A DNA stretch of 64,000 nt from Phytohabitans aurantiacus (GTDB taxonomy: Bacteria > Actinomycetota > Actinomycetes > Mycobacteriales > Micromonosporaceae), in assembly GCF_027923225.1 (NCBI RefSeq), contig NZ_BSDI01000030.1, positions 1 through 64,000 on the forward strand, written 5' to 3'. Below, piece by piece: positions 43,251 through 51,621 of this stretch. Numbering within the stretch: position 1 is the first letter of the stretch; the number at the start of each line of letters is the position of its first letter. The notes below the pieces were generated by a model. The model searched no databases. It was not told the origin of the DNA and saw only the letters and a list, made by a program, of their open reading frames with translations. A program made the translations under genes and the position numbers.

Positions 43251-43300
43251 TCAGGGCGTCCCTCAAGTCGCTCTAACGACTTGAGGGACGCCCTGATCAC
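43247..43300. repeat. Family A 54-bp palindrome, copy 5
   Basis: Perfect inverted repeat except for its first base (atgatcag instead of gtgatcag), centre gctctaac, which is the reverse of copies 1 and 2. It lies between the convergent MFS and GH13 genes and supplies the MFS stop codon. Confidence 0.92.
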
Positions 43301-43310
43301 GAGAAAAGCG

Positions 43311-44915
43311 CTACGCAGCCCAAACGGTTACGTCCTGGGGGACCTTGCCGGATTCGGTCAAGGGTTCGCTGGACAGGAGCACTGTCAGGCCGGCCGGGAC
43401 GGGCGCGGGGTCGGGGCCGAAGTTGGTCAGCACGTACACATCGCCGTTGCGGAAGGCCAGCACGTCGTCGGTATGGGTCTCCCAACCCAGCGCGCCGGTG
43501 CCGAGCGCGTGCTGGGCGCGCAGCCGCAACGCCGCCCGGTACAGCTCGTACGTCGAGCCGGGAACGCCCCGCTGCCGGTCGACCGCGTACTCGGCCCAGA
43601 TCGCCGGCTGCGGCAGCCAACTCGCGTCGGTGGGGCCGAAGCCGTACGACGGCGCGTCCGCCTCCCACGGGACGGGCACCCGGCAGCCGTCGCGCCCCTT
43701 CGACTCGCCGCCGGTGCGGAAGAACAACGGGTCCTGCCGTGCCTCGTCGGGCACCGCGGTGTCCTCCGGAAGACCGAGCTCCTCGCCCTGGTACAGGTAG
43801 GCGGAGCCGGGCAGGGCCAGCATCAGCAGCGTGGCCGCCCGCGCCCGGCGCAGGCCGAGCACCGCGTCGGGCTGCGGGTCGTCGGGGCCGATGCCCTGCG
43901 GGCGGGGCGTGCCGACGGGCAGGCCGAGGCGCGAGGCGTGCCGCACCACGTCGTGGTTGGACAGCACCCAGGTGGTGGGCGCGCCGACGGCGGCGTTGGC
44001 GGCCAACGACCGGGTGATCACCGAGTACTGGGCGCCGGCGCTCCAGGACGCCTCCAGATACTCGAAGTTGAACGCCTGGTGCATCTCGTCGGGCCGCACG
44101 TAGGCCGCCAGCCGTTCCGCGGGCTCCACCCACGCCTCGGCGACCAGGACGCGCTCGCCCGGGTACTCGTCGGTCACCTGCCGCCAGTCGCGGTAGATCT
44201 CGTGTACGCCGTCCTGGTCCCACATGGGCGGCCGCGGGTGATCGGCGTCAGCGGCGAACAGCAGCTCGGCGGGGTAGTGCCAGTCGGCGAGGTCGGCCTG
44301 CTTGATCAGGCCGTGCGCGACATCGACACGGAACCCGTCGACGCCCCGGTCGAGCCAGAAGCGCAGGACGTCGAGGAACTCGGCGCGCACCTCGGGGTGA
44401 TCCCAGTTGAGGTCGGGCTGCGCGGCGTCGAACAGGTGCAGGTACCACTCGCCGTCCGCCACCTGGGTCCACGCCGGCCCACCGAACGTGCTCTTCCAGT
44501 TGTTGGGCTTCTCGGGGCGGAAGATGTATCGCGCGCGCTCCGGGCTGCCCGGGCCGGCGGCGAGCGCCGCACGGAACCAGGGGTGCTCGCTCGACGTGTG
44601 GTTGGGCACCAGGTCGACGATCACCCGCAGGCCGCGCTCGCGGGCCGCGGCGAGCAGCTTGTCGGCGTCTTCGAGGCTGCCGAAGATCGGATCGACGCCG
44701 CGGTAGTCGGATACGTCGTACCCGGCGTCGGCCTGCGGCGAAGGATAGAACGGCGAGAGCCAGAGCGCGTCGACGCCAAGCTCGACGAGGTGGTCCAAGC
44801 GGGAGGTGATGCCGGGCAGGTCGCCGACGCCGTCACCGTTGGAGTCGGCCCAGGACCGCGGGTACACCTGGTAGATCACGGCATGGCGCCACCACGGCGC
44901 GCTCTGCTCTGGCAT
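43311..44915 (-). CDS. GH13 alpha-glucosidase
   Basis: 534 residues. WWRHAVIYQVYPRSWADSNGDGVGDLPGI is the standard N-terminus of oligo-1,6-glucosidase/alpha-glucosidase enzymes. DLVPNHTS, GFRVDVAHG (nucleophile Asp), LVAEAW (acid Glu) and LSNHDVVRH (third Asp) form the complete GH13 catalytic set. No signal peptide, so it acts inside the cell on imported maltose, trehalose-like or sucrose-like alpha-glucosides. It is the last gene of the ABC-LacI operon. ATG 44915 starts six bases after the lacI stop. A family A palindrome follows 11 bases after the gene end. Confidence 0.94.
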   Translation of the reverse strand: MPEQSAPWWRHAVIYQVYPRSWADSNGDGVGDLPGITSRLDHLVELGVDALWLSPFYPSPQADAGYDVSDYRGVDPIFGSLEDADKLLAAARERGLRVIVDLVPNHTSSEHPWFRAALAAGPGSPERARYIFRPEKPNNWKSTFGGPAWTQVADGEWYLHLFDAAQPDLNWDHPEVRAEFLDVLRFWLDRGVDGFRVDVAHGLIKQADLADWHYPAELLFAADADHPRPPMWDQDGVHEIYRDWRQVTDEYPGERVLVAEAWVEPAERLAAYVRPDEMHQAFNFEYLEASWSAGAQYSVITRSLAANAAVGAPTTWVLSNHDVVRHASRLGLPVGTPRPQGIGPDDPQPDAVLGLRRARAATLLMLALPGSAYLYQGEELGLPEDTAVPDEARQDPLFFRTGGESKGRDGCRVPVPWEADAPSYGFGPTDASWLPQPAIWAEYAVDRQRGVPGSTYELYRAALRLRAQHALGTGALGWETHTDDVLAFRNGDVYVLTNFGPDPAPVPAGLTVLLSSEPLTESGKVPQDVTVWAA

Positions 44916-44920
44916 GAGCT

Positions 44921-45940
44921 CTAGTGTGCCCGAGGCGGCGCGGTGGATTCGCGGACGGTGAGACGTGTTGGCAGGATCACGGTGTCGTCGACCGGGCCAT
45001 GGTCCTGCGTGAGTGGACGCAGCAGCGTGGCGGCCGCCAACCGGCCCTGCTCGGCGGCCGGCTGAGCCACCGTCGTGAGCCCCACCACACCTGCCAGGTC
45101 GTGATCGTCGATGCCGATCACGCTGACGTCCGCCGGTACCCGCAAACCAGCCTGGCGGAGCGCGGCCATCGCTCCCATGGCGATCTCGTCGCACGCCGCG
45201 AAGATCGCGGTGGGTGGCGCTCCGCGCCGCAGCAGCTCGGCCACCGCGCGCCCGCCGCCGGCGACGGTGAACTCCGCCTCGACGTCGAGCTGCGCGTCGG
45301 GCTCGATGCCCGCGGCCAGGAGCGCCTGGCACCAGCCTTGGCGGCGGTCGATGTGGGTGGTGAAGGCCAGCTCGTCGGAAGGGTCGCCGGAGATGTGCGC
45401 GATCCGCCGGTGTCCGAGCCCGATGAGATGTTCGGTCGCGGTACGCGCGGCCGCGACATCGTCGATCCGGATACTGGGCCAGCCGGGCACCCGCGTGCCG
45501 GAGCTGACCGTGACACCGGGCAGCTTGAGCCCGGTGACCGAGGCGAAGTCGTCGGCCAGCAACGGGGTGGCGACGAGCATCACCGCGTCGACCCGCTTGT
45601 ACAGGGCGGAGGTGTGCAGCAGCCGCTGGCGTTCGTGCTCGCTGCCGCCGAGGTTGTAGAGCAGCAGGTCGTAGCCGGCTTGGTGGAAGGCGTCTTCCGC
45701 GGCCTCGACCACGGTGGCGAAGAACCACCGGGTGATCCGCGGCACGACGACGGCAACGGACCGGGTCTTGCCACCGGCCAGGCGGGAAGCGCTGGGCGAG
45801 GCGATGTACCCGAGCTGCGCGGCCGCCTCCAGTACCCGGGACCGGGTGGCCTCGGAGACTGTCGGCAGGCCGCGCAACGCTCGGGAAACGGTGGCCGTCG
45901 ACACGCCGGCCAGCCTCGCGACGTCATCGATCCGAGGCAC
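44921..45940 (-). CDS. LacI-family repressor of the alpha-glucoside operon
   Basis: 339 residues. IDDVARLAGVSTATVSRALRG is the LacI helix-turn-helix with the hinge helix ASRLAGGKTRSVAVVVP, followed by a sugar-binding domain (GIDDHDLAGVVGL). GTG 45940 has GAAGG upstream. It sits inside the operon, 17 bp after the second permease and five bases before the glucosidase gene. The two LacI-type operators upstream of the binding protein are its probable targets, so the operon would be self-regulated and induced by an alpha-glucoside. Confidence 0.93.
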   Translation of the reverse strand: MPRIDDVARLAGVSTATVSRALRGLPTVSEATRSRVLEAAAQLGYIASPSASRLAGGKTRSVAVVVPRITRWFFATVVEAAEDAFHQAGYDLLLYNLGGSEHERQRLLHTSALYKRVDAVMLVATPLLADDFASVTGLKLPGVTVSSGTRVPGWPSIRIDDVAAARTATEHLIGLGHRRIAHISGDPSDELAFTTHIDRRQGWCQALLAAGIEPDAQLDVEAEFTVAGGGRAVAELLRRGAPPTAIFAACDEIAMGAMAALRQAGLRVPADVSVIGIDDHDLAGVVGLTTVAQPAAEQGRLAAATLLRPLTQDHGPVDDTVILPTRLTVRESTAPPRAH

Positions 45941-45957
45941 GCCGCACCTTCTCGGGC

Positions 45958-46920
45958 CTAGCCCTTGACGCTGCCGGTGAGCAGGCCGCGGACGAAGTAC
46001 CGCTGGAGGGACAGGAACACGAGTAGCGGGATGACGATCGCGACGAAGGCGCCGGAGGTCAACCGTTGCCATTCGTTGCCTCGGGTACCGGCCAACTCCG
46101 CCAGCCGCACCGTCAGCGGCGCGGTTTCGTCACCACCACCCGCGAAGATCAGCGCCACCAGCAGGTCGTTCCACACCCAGAGGAACTGGAAGATGGTCAG
46201 CGACGCGAGTGCCGGCGTGATCAGCGGGAGGACGATCGTCCGGAAGATCTTCGCGTGGCTGGCGCCGTCGACCCGAGCCGCCTCCATCAGCTCACCGGGG
46301 AGCTGGGAGACGAAGTTGTGCAGCAGGAAGACGGCGAACGGCAGCGCGAAGCAGGTGTGCGCGAACCACACCTGGATGAACTTCTGCTCGTCGTCGAGAT
46401 TCCAGGCCGGCATCAGCGTGATGCCGGCGAGGGTGACCCCGCGAGAGAAGAAGCTCAACAGCGGCACCAGCGCCATCTGAAGCGGCACGATCTGCAGGGC
46501 GAAGATCCCGACGTAGATCCAGTCGCGACCGCGGAACTTGATCCAGGACAGCGCGTACGCCGCCATCGCCGCGAACGCGATCGGGAAGAGCACCGACGGG
46601 ATCGTGATGACGACCGAGTTGACGAAGTAGTTGGCCAGCTGCCCGGATGAGGCGGACCGGCCGAAGAGCACGTCGTTGTAGTTCTCCAGCGTGAAAGCGG
46701 GGCTGCTGAAGAACGTCCACCACCCGGTGGTCTTGATGTCTTGCTCCGGGCGCAGCGACGAGACGAACAGCCCGAACGTCGGGATCGTCCAGAGCACCGC
46801 GATGATGATCGAGACGACCGTGGCGGCACGGGTGTTGAGCCGCTTGCGGACCCGCCCGGCGGCGGTGCCGGGCAGCTTCTCACTGGTGACGCCCGGCAGT
46901 ACCGGTGTCGTGGTTGACAT
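45958..46920 (-). CDS. ABC sugar permease, MalG type
   Basis: 320 residues with six transmembrane helices. The EAA loop that contacts the ATPase reads ELMEAARVDGASHAKIFRTIVLPL. FGLFVSSLRPEQDI in the first periplasmic part and the C-terminal LQRYFVRGLLTGSVKG are typical of MalG-like subunits. It starts one base after the MalF-type stop, and GGGAGGG precedes the ATG. No ATPase gene is in the operon; a shared MsiK-type ATPase elsewhere is usual in actinobacteria. Confidence 0.94.
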   Translation of the reverse strand: MSTTTPVLPGVTSEKLPGTAAGRVRKRLNTRAATVVSIIIAVLWTIPTFGLFVSSLRPEQDIKTTGWWTFFSSPAFTLENYNDVLFGRSASSGQLANYFVNSVVITIPSVLFPIAFAAMAAYALSWIKFRGRDWIYVGIFALQIVPLQMALVPLLSFFSRGVTLAGITLMPAWNLDDEQKFIQVWFAHTCFALPFAVFLLHNFVSQLPGELMEAARVDGASHAKIFRTIVLPLITPALASLTIFQFLWVWNDLLVALIFAGGGDETAPLTVRLAELAGTRGNEWQRLTSGAFVAIVIPLLVFLSLQRYFVRGLLTGSVKG

Positions 46921-46921
46921 G

Positions 46922-47971
46922 TCAGCCCTCCCGCTGCTTCCGGAGGTTGCGAATCTGGAAGATCACGATGGGGATGACCAGCACGAACAGGAAGACAGCT
47001 AGGGCTGAACCCTGCCCGGTCTGCTGGTACCGGAAGGACTGGTTGTACATCTCGAGCGCGATCACGTTGGTGTCGTAGTTGCCGTTCGTCATGGTCCGCA
47101 CGATGTCGAAGATCTTCATCGTGGCGACCGTGATCGCGACGATCACGACGATCAACGCCGGCCGGATGCTCGGCATCGTCACGCGCCAGAACATCTGCCA
47201 GGCGGTGACTCCGTCGAGGCGCGCGGCTTCGACGATGTCGGCGGGGATCGCCTTGATCGCGGCGGAGAGGATGACCATGGCGAAGCCGGCCTGGATCCAC
47301 ACCATGACCACGATCAGCAGCAGCGTGTTGAGTGGCGAGTCGAGCAGCCACTGCTTCGGCGTGCCACCGAACCAGACCACGATCTGGTTGAGCAGGCCGA
47401 TCTGGTCCTGCTCCTCCGACCGGTACGCGTAGACGAACCGCCAGATGATGCTGGCGCCGACGAACGAGATCGCCATCGGCAGGAAGATGAGCGACTTGGC
47501 GACCGCCTCCAGGCGGGCCTTGTCGACCAGTACCGCGTAGATGAGCCCGACCGACGTGGCCACCGTGGGCACGAGCACGACCCACAGAAGGCTGTTGAGC
47601 AGGACCTTCACCGCGTCGTCGTTGGTGAACATCCAGTTGTAGTTGTCGAACCCGACGAACTCCGAACTGTCGCCGTTCATGAACGACAGCAGCGTCGTCC
47701 GGATCGCCGGCACGACAAGCCCGATGGCCAGCAGAACCAGCACCGGGAACAGGAAGAACAGCGCGTATCCGAACTCGCGCGGCTTGCGCGGCCGGCGAGT
47801 AGGCGCGGGTATGTCACCGGCCGCGATGGCCACGAGCCGGCGTTCGCGCCGGCGGCCGAAGAACGCCGGCACGGTGTCCAGTAGCAGAAGGAGCCCTCCG
47901 ACCACCACGACGAACCCAACGAGTCCGTACAGCAGCATCACGAGCTTCGGAGAGATGTCCTCGAATTCCAT
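46922..47971 (-). CDS. ABC sugar permease, MalF type
   Basis: 349 residues. A first helix and a charged cytoplasmic stretch (RRERRLVAIAAG and TRRPRKP) precede the six-helix permease core. The EAA loop is DIVEAARLDGVTAWQMFWRVTMPSI. FVYAYRSEEQDQIGLLN is a periplasmic loop typical of alpha-glucoside AglF-like permeases. ATG 47971 follows GGGGAGGG. It pairs with the MalG-type subunit to form the membrane channel. Confidence 0.93.
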   Translation of the reverse strand: MEFEDISPKLVMLLYGLVGFVVVVGGLLLLLDTVPAFFGRRRERRLVAIAAGDIPAPTRRPRKPREFGYALFFLFPVLVLLAIGLVVPAIRTTLLSFMNGDSSEFVGFDNYNWMFTNDDAVKVLLNSLLWVVLVPTVATSVGLIYAVLVDKARLEAVAKSLIFLPMAISFVGASIIWRFVYAYRSEEQDQIGLLNQIVVWFGGTPKQWLLDSPLNTLLLIVVMVWIQAGFAMVILSAAIKAIPADIVEAARLDGVTAWQMFWRVTMPSIRPALIVVIVAITVATMKIFDIVRTMTNGNYDTNVIALEMYNQSFRYQQTGQGSALAVFLFVLVIPIVIFQIRNLRKQREG

Positions 47972-47990
47972 CCGCCCTCCCCGGGGGATC

Positions 47991-48027
47991 GGCCGGCCCG
48001 AACCTCAGCAGGAGGCTCGGGCCGGCC
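47991..48027 (-). terminator. Hairpin between the sugar-binding protein and permease genes
   Basis: The arms ggccggcccga and tcgggccggcc form an 11-bp perfect stem extended by a cctc/gagg pair after a mismatch, loop about four bases. Such hairpins after the binding-protein gene stabilise its message or cause partial termination, giving more binding protein than permease. Confidence 0.65.
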
Positions 48028-48033
48028 TCGCCG

Positions 48034-49374
48034 TTATTTCCAGGAGTTCTGGACGGTCGTGAGCGTGGTGGCGGTGTCCCTGCCGTTGATCCAGTCGACC
48101 ATGGCGCGCCACAGCGTGCCGGCGCCGACGGCCGAAGGCATCAGGTCGGACCCGTCGAACCGGAGCACCTTGCTCTGGTCCTGAAGGATCTGGACCGACA
48201 GCTTGTCGATCGGGTTGGCGAAGTTGTTGATGTCCGCGCCACGGCTGCCGGAGACCCAGTTGCCGAGCTTCGCGCGGCTGTTGGCGTAGTCCGGAGTGGC
48301 CAGGTAGTTCTGCACCGCCTGGACCTCGGGACGGTCGGCGAAGGCGACGGTGAACTCACCAGCGGCCAGTACCGGCTCGCCCTTGCTCGGGTCGATGGCG
48401 GGGAAGTAGAACGCGAACACGTCGCCGTCTTCGGCGACCTTGGTGCCCTCGGGCCACTGGTTGGCGTAGAACGACGCCTGCCGGTGCAGGGAGCACTTGT
48501 TTTCCAGGATCGGAAGACCGGCTTCCTGGAACGAGGTCGTCGAGATGCTCTTGACGTCGCCGAAGCCGCCGTTGACGTACTTCGGGTTCTTGAGGATCTC
48601 ACCGGCCTGGTTCAGCGCGGTGGCGACCTTGGGGTCGTTGAACGGGATCCCGTGGGTGACCCACTGGTCGTAGACCTCGGGGCCCGCGGTGCGGAGCATG
48701 AGGTCTTCGAGCCAGTCGGTCGCCGGCCAGCCGGTGGCGTCACCGGACTCGATGCCGGCACACCACGGCTTTTCCTTGGTACCCGCGATCTTGTCGCTCA
48801 GCGAGATGAGCTCGGCCCAGGTCTTCGGGACCGTGTATCCCTTCTCCTGGAACTGCTTCGGCGAGTACCAGACGAAGGACTTGACGTTCGAGCCGAGCGG
48901 CGCGCCGTAGAACTTGCCGTCGACCGTGCTGTACTTCAGCCAGTCGGCCGGGTAGTTGGCCTCGGCCGACGACTTGGTGTCGGCGGGAGCCGCCTTGAGC
49001 TTGCCGGCCTTGGCGAACGTGGCCAGCAGACCCGGCTGCGGGATGAACGCGATGTCGGGCGCGTTACCGCCGTCGACACGCACCTGAAGCTGGGCCTCGA
49101 ACTCGCCGCTGCCCTCGTAGTCGATATCGATCCCGGTGCACTCGGTGAACTGCTCCCAGGACTGCTCCAGCAGGTCGGCCTCCGTGTCACGGATCGACGC
49201 GTAGATCGAGACCTTCTTGCCGTCGTTGCCGTCGTACTTGTCAAAAGCGGCGCAGTCCGCCGAGTCTCCGTTGCCACTTCCGCTGTCGTCGCCGCCGCAA
49301 GCGGCGGCGCTGATCGCCAGACCTACCACACTGGCGATCACGAGGGCTTGGCGTGGTCTGGGAAAGACCGCCAT
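48034..49374 (-). CDS. ABC sugar-binding lipoprotein of the alpha-glucoside operon
   Basis: 446 residues. A short signal peptide leads to the lipobox SAAACGG (Cys about 27), so it is a lipoprotein on the outer face of the membrane. The mature protein has the two-lobed family 1 fold (FEAQLQVRVDGGNAPDIAFIPQPG and LGSNVKSFVWYSPKQF). ATG 49374 has AAGGAGG six bases upstream; the upstream reading to 49602 is not supported. It is the first gene of the operon, with two LacI operators between it and the divergent peptidase gene. Confidence 0.94.
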   Translation of the reverse strand: MAVFPRPRQALVIASVVGLAISAAACGGDDSGSGNGDSADCAAFDKYDGNDGKKVSIYASIRDTEADLLEQSWEQFTECTGIDIDYEGSGEFEAQLQVRVDGGNAPDIAFIPQPGLLATFAKAGKLKAAPADTKSSAEANYPADWLKYSTVDGKFYGAPLGSNVKSFVWYSPKQFQEKGYTVPKTWAELISLSDKIAGTKEKPWCAGIESGDATGWPATDWLEDLMLRTAGPEVYDQWVTHGIPFNDPKVATALNQAGEILKNPKYVNGGFGDVKSISTTSFQEAGLPILENKCSLHRQASFYANQWPEGTKVAEDGDVFAFYFPAIDPSKGEPVLAAGEFTVAFADRPEVQAVQNYLATPDYANSRAKLGNWVSGSRGADINNFANPIDKLSVQILQDQSKVLRFDGSDLMPSAVGAGTLWRAMVDWINGRDTATTLTTVQNSWK

Positions 49375-49444
49375 GCCGTCCTCCTTCCCTTCCGATGCGC
49401 CGGCCCGCGCACCGGTCCCGACTGAGATGGGCGTCGTCCTCACA

Positions 49445-49458
49445 TGTAAGCGCTTGCA
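49445..49458. promoter_or_regulatory. LacI-type operator 1
   Basis: TGTAAGCGCTTGCA, close to the LacI/CcpA-family dyad with the central CG. It lies 71 bases upstream of the sugar-binding protein start. Confidence 0.8.
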
Positions 49459-49511
49459 CGATCTTTCGTCCAGGCTTTCGGGGGACACGTGCCGTAACGA
49501 TTCGGAAACTT

Positions 49512-49525
49512 TGGGAGCGCTTCCA
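49512..49525. promoter_or_regulatory. LacI-type operator 2
   Basis: TGGGAGCGCTTCCA, nearly perfect palindrome. Its centre is 67 bases from operator 1, so two dimers could loop the promoter or jointly block it. It is also 90 bases upstream of the divergent M23 gene, which may be co-regulated. Confidence 0.8.
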
Positions 49526-49614
49526 TGTGGCCTGAAGGCCGAGTCTTCCCATGTCTGAAAATTTCTGCCAAGATGCCTGTCTATGTAGAAGGATTTCATC
49601 ATAGGAGGTGCTGG

Positions 49615-50397
49615 ATGTATAGACGTACGCTCCCGATCCTCGCCGCGGTGGCCGCCGTCGCGGCAGCGGTCGTGGTGATCCCCGGTACGGCACAGGCGGC
49701 ACCGACGTTCAAGGTGCCGTTCCCCTGTGGACAGTCATGGGCCGGGCAGACGCGTCCCGAGCACAGCCCCGCCAACGCCATCGACTTCAACCGCACCGAC
49801 GACCAGGGTGACCCCGTCGTCGCGAGCGCGCCCGGCACCGTCGACCGGGTCACCGACCTCGGCAGCACGAGCTACGGGAAGTACGTACGGATCAATCACG
49901 GTGGCGGGTACACGACGTACTACGCGCACCTCAACGCGTTCAACGTGTCTGTCGGGCAGACCGTCGGGTACGGATCGGTGATCGGCTGGGTCGGCACCAC
50001 CGGCGGCTCCAGCGGCCCGCACCTGCACTACGAGCAGCGCCTCAACGGCAGCGACGTCCAGATCCGCTTCAACGGCGCGCTGGCGCTGTACTGGGGCGAG
50101 AAGACGTACACCAGCGACAACGCGTGCTCGGGCAGCAACACGGGCGTGGGCACGGTCAACACGACCTCCGGCGTCGCGCTGACGGTCCGTTCCGGGCCGG
50201 GCACCGGGTACAGCGCGGTTGGCAGCGTGGCCGACGGCGCCACTGTCACCATCTACTGCCAGACCACCGGCACCACGGTCACCGGTACCTACGGCACCAG
50301 CAACATCTGGGACCGCATCGGCACCGGCCGGTTCGTGTCGGACACGTACGTGCAAACCGGCTACGACGGCTTCATACCCAGCGTTCCCCGGTGTTGA
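49615..50397 (+). CDS. Secreted M23 metallopeptidase with SH3 domain
   Basis: 260 residues. A signal peptide ends AQA-AP. The LytM/M23 domain covers about residues 40-155: HSPANAIDFN carries the first zinc His and Asp, and GGSSGPHLHYE holds the second His pair. A bacterial SH3 domain follows (VALTVRSGPGTGYSAVGSV). It would cleave peptidoglycan cross-links or peptide substrates outside the cell. ATG 49615 has AGGAGG six bases upstream. It is divergent from the sugar operon and its end overlaps the MHYT gene by 26 bases on the other strand. Confidence 0.9.
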   Translation: MYRRTLPILAAVAAVAAAVVVIPGTAQAAPTFKVPFPCGQSWAGQTRPEHSPANAIDFNRTDDQGDPVVASAPGTVDRVTDLGSTSYGKYVRINHGGGYTTYYAHLNAFNVSVGQTVGYGSVIGWVGTTGGSSGPHLHYEQRLNGSDVQIRFNGALALYWGEKTYTSDNACSGSNTGVGTVNTTSGVALTVRSGPGTGYSAVGSVADGATVTIYCQTTGTTVTGTYGTSNIWDRIGTGRFVSDTYVQTGYDGFIPSVPRC

Positions 50398-51253
50398 GCT
50401 CGTCCTCCCACGACGTCCTGGGCCGGATCGGGGTGAGCCGGTCGCGGTGCGCCCGGATCCGGCCCAGGTCGAGCGCGACCGTGGCGTGCCTGCCCACCCG
50501 CGGCGTCACCGGATCGGTGAACTCCTCCTCCGTCATGGCCTGAAGCGCGCTCAGCGCGGCGGCGACCAGCGCGGTCGAGGTGAGCAGGGTGATGGGTACG
50601 ACCAGCAGCGACGGGTTGATGCCCTCCACTCGGCCCTCGCCGATCGGCCACAGCCGGACCCGCATCGCGGCCATCCCGGTGTAGTGCATGCCGCAGACGG
50701 CGACGCCCATGATGCCCGAGGCGATGACGATCGCCCGCCAGCCCCGGATCGTGACCGTGAACCAGAGGGCCACCGTCGCCGCGACGACGGCGATGACCGC
50801 GGAAGCGGCGACCATCCCGGTGTCGTACTCGATCCGCCCGGCCACCCGCACGGCGGCCATCCCCGTGTAGTGCATGGCGAGCACGCCGCAGCCGGTCAGC
50901 AGCCCGCCGCCCGCGATGCGGGCCGAGGAGCGGCGGCCGTGGCCGGCGATGAAGACCCCGCCGCCCACGGTGGCGATCGCGATCACCAGGCTCGCGGCGG
51001 TCAGGAACGGGTCGTACCGGACGGGACTCTCCGGCACGTCGAAGCCGAGCATCGCGGTGAAGTGCATCAGCCAGATCGCGGCTCCGCCGATCGAGACCGC
51101 CGCGAGGACCAGCCACCGGGCGCGGCGGCGGCGAGTGCGGGCTTCGCGGGCGCGGGTCGTGCAGACGAGGCCCAGGAGCGAGCCCAGAAAACTTATGAGG
51201 TACGCGACGACGGGGCTGACCACGCCATGCGTGAGGTGATGGATTTCGGCCAC
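50372..51253 (-). CDS. MHYT-domain integral membrane sensor
   Basis: 293 residues with seven predicted helices and three copies of the signature: MHFTAM, MHYTGM and MHYTGM. MHYT domains are thought to bind a metal, probably copper, through these Met/His residues, and to sense gases such as O2, CO or NO. No GGDEF, EAL or kinase domain is attached; the C-terminal 60 residues are cytosolic and charged. The start is ATG 51253. Upstream is a small membrane peptide gene and a strong hairpin. The output partner is unknown. Confidence 0.92.
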   Translation of the reverse strand: MAEIHHLTHGVVSPVVAYLISFLGSLLGLVCTTRAREARTRRRRARWLVLAAVSIGGAAIWLMHFTAMLGFDVPESPVRYDPFLTAASLVIAIATVGGGVFIAGHGRRSSARIAGGGLLTGCGVLAMHYTGMAAVRVAGRIEYDTGMVAASAVIAVVAATVALWFTVTIRGWRAIVIASGIMGVAVCGMHYTGMAAMRVRLWPIGEGRVEGINPSLLVVPITLLTSTALVAAALSALQAMTEEEFTDPVTPRVGRHATVALDLGRIRAHRDRLTPIRPRTSWEDELNTGERWV

Positions 51254-51321
51254 GGTGGCGATTCAGTCACGCCACAAGGCGGGCTAGCCGGACATTCTGT
51301 GCGCCGGCGAGCAGAGTCAAG

Positions 51322-51389
51322 CGCTGAGGTCGCCGTACCGGCCCCACCGTCGGGGAGGACGTAGCTGCTCGGGTACGGCGACCTCAGCG
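51322..51389. terminator. Long perfect hairpin between the GPGG peptide and MHYT genes
   Basis: Two perfectly complementary 18-base arms (left cgctgaggtcgccgtacc) flank a 32-base loop that can itself pair ccccaccg/cggtgggg-like bases. It lies after the small gene and before the MHYT gene, both on the minus strand. It may be a terminator, an attenuator or a small structured RNA. There is no U-run. Confidence 0.55.
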
Positions 51390-51424
51390 GGTCGGGTCGG
51401 CACGGATGAGGGGATGTGCGGGGT

Positions 51425-51568
51425 TTACGTGAAGATGCTGACCCCGCCTGGGCCAACGAGCAGGCCCACGATGATGAGGACGACGCCCCACAGGATCTGC
51501 CGGCGGAACAGCGCGAGTACGCCGGCGACCACGAGAATCACTGCGAGAATCCACAGAAGTAAGTCCAT
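51425..51568 (-). CDS. GPGG-motif small transmembrane protein
   Basis: 47 residues, one of the shortest genes in the window. It reads MDLLLWILAVILVVAGVLAL, then an FRRQ turn, a second hydrophobic helix and the terminal GPGGVSIFT. This two-helix arrangement with a C-terminal GPGG motif is a recognised family of small actinobacterial membrane proteins of unknown function. ATG 51568 lacks a strong ribosome site. It is 53 bases downstream of the phosphoesterase gene end and could be in its transcript. The strong hairpin at 51322 follows. Confidence 0.82.
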   Translation of the reverse strand: MDLLLWILAVILVVAGVLALFRRQILWGVVLIIVGLLVGPGGVSIFT

Positions 51569-51621
51569 GCCGATGATGTACCCGAGCGCTCTGGCGCGGA
51601 AACCTGCTGATCAGCCGAGGG

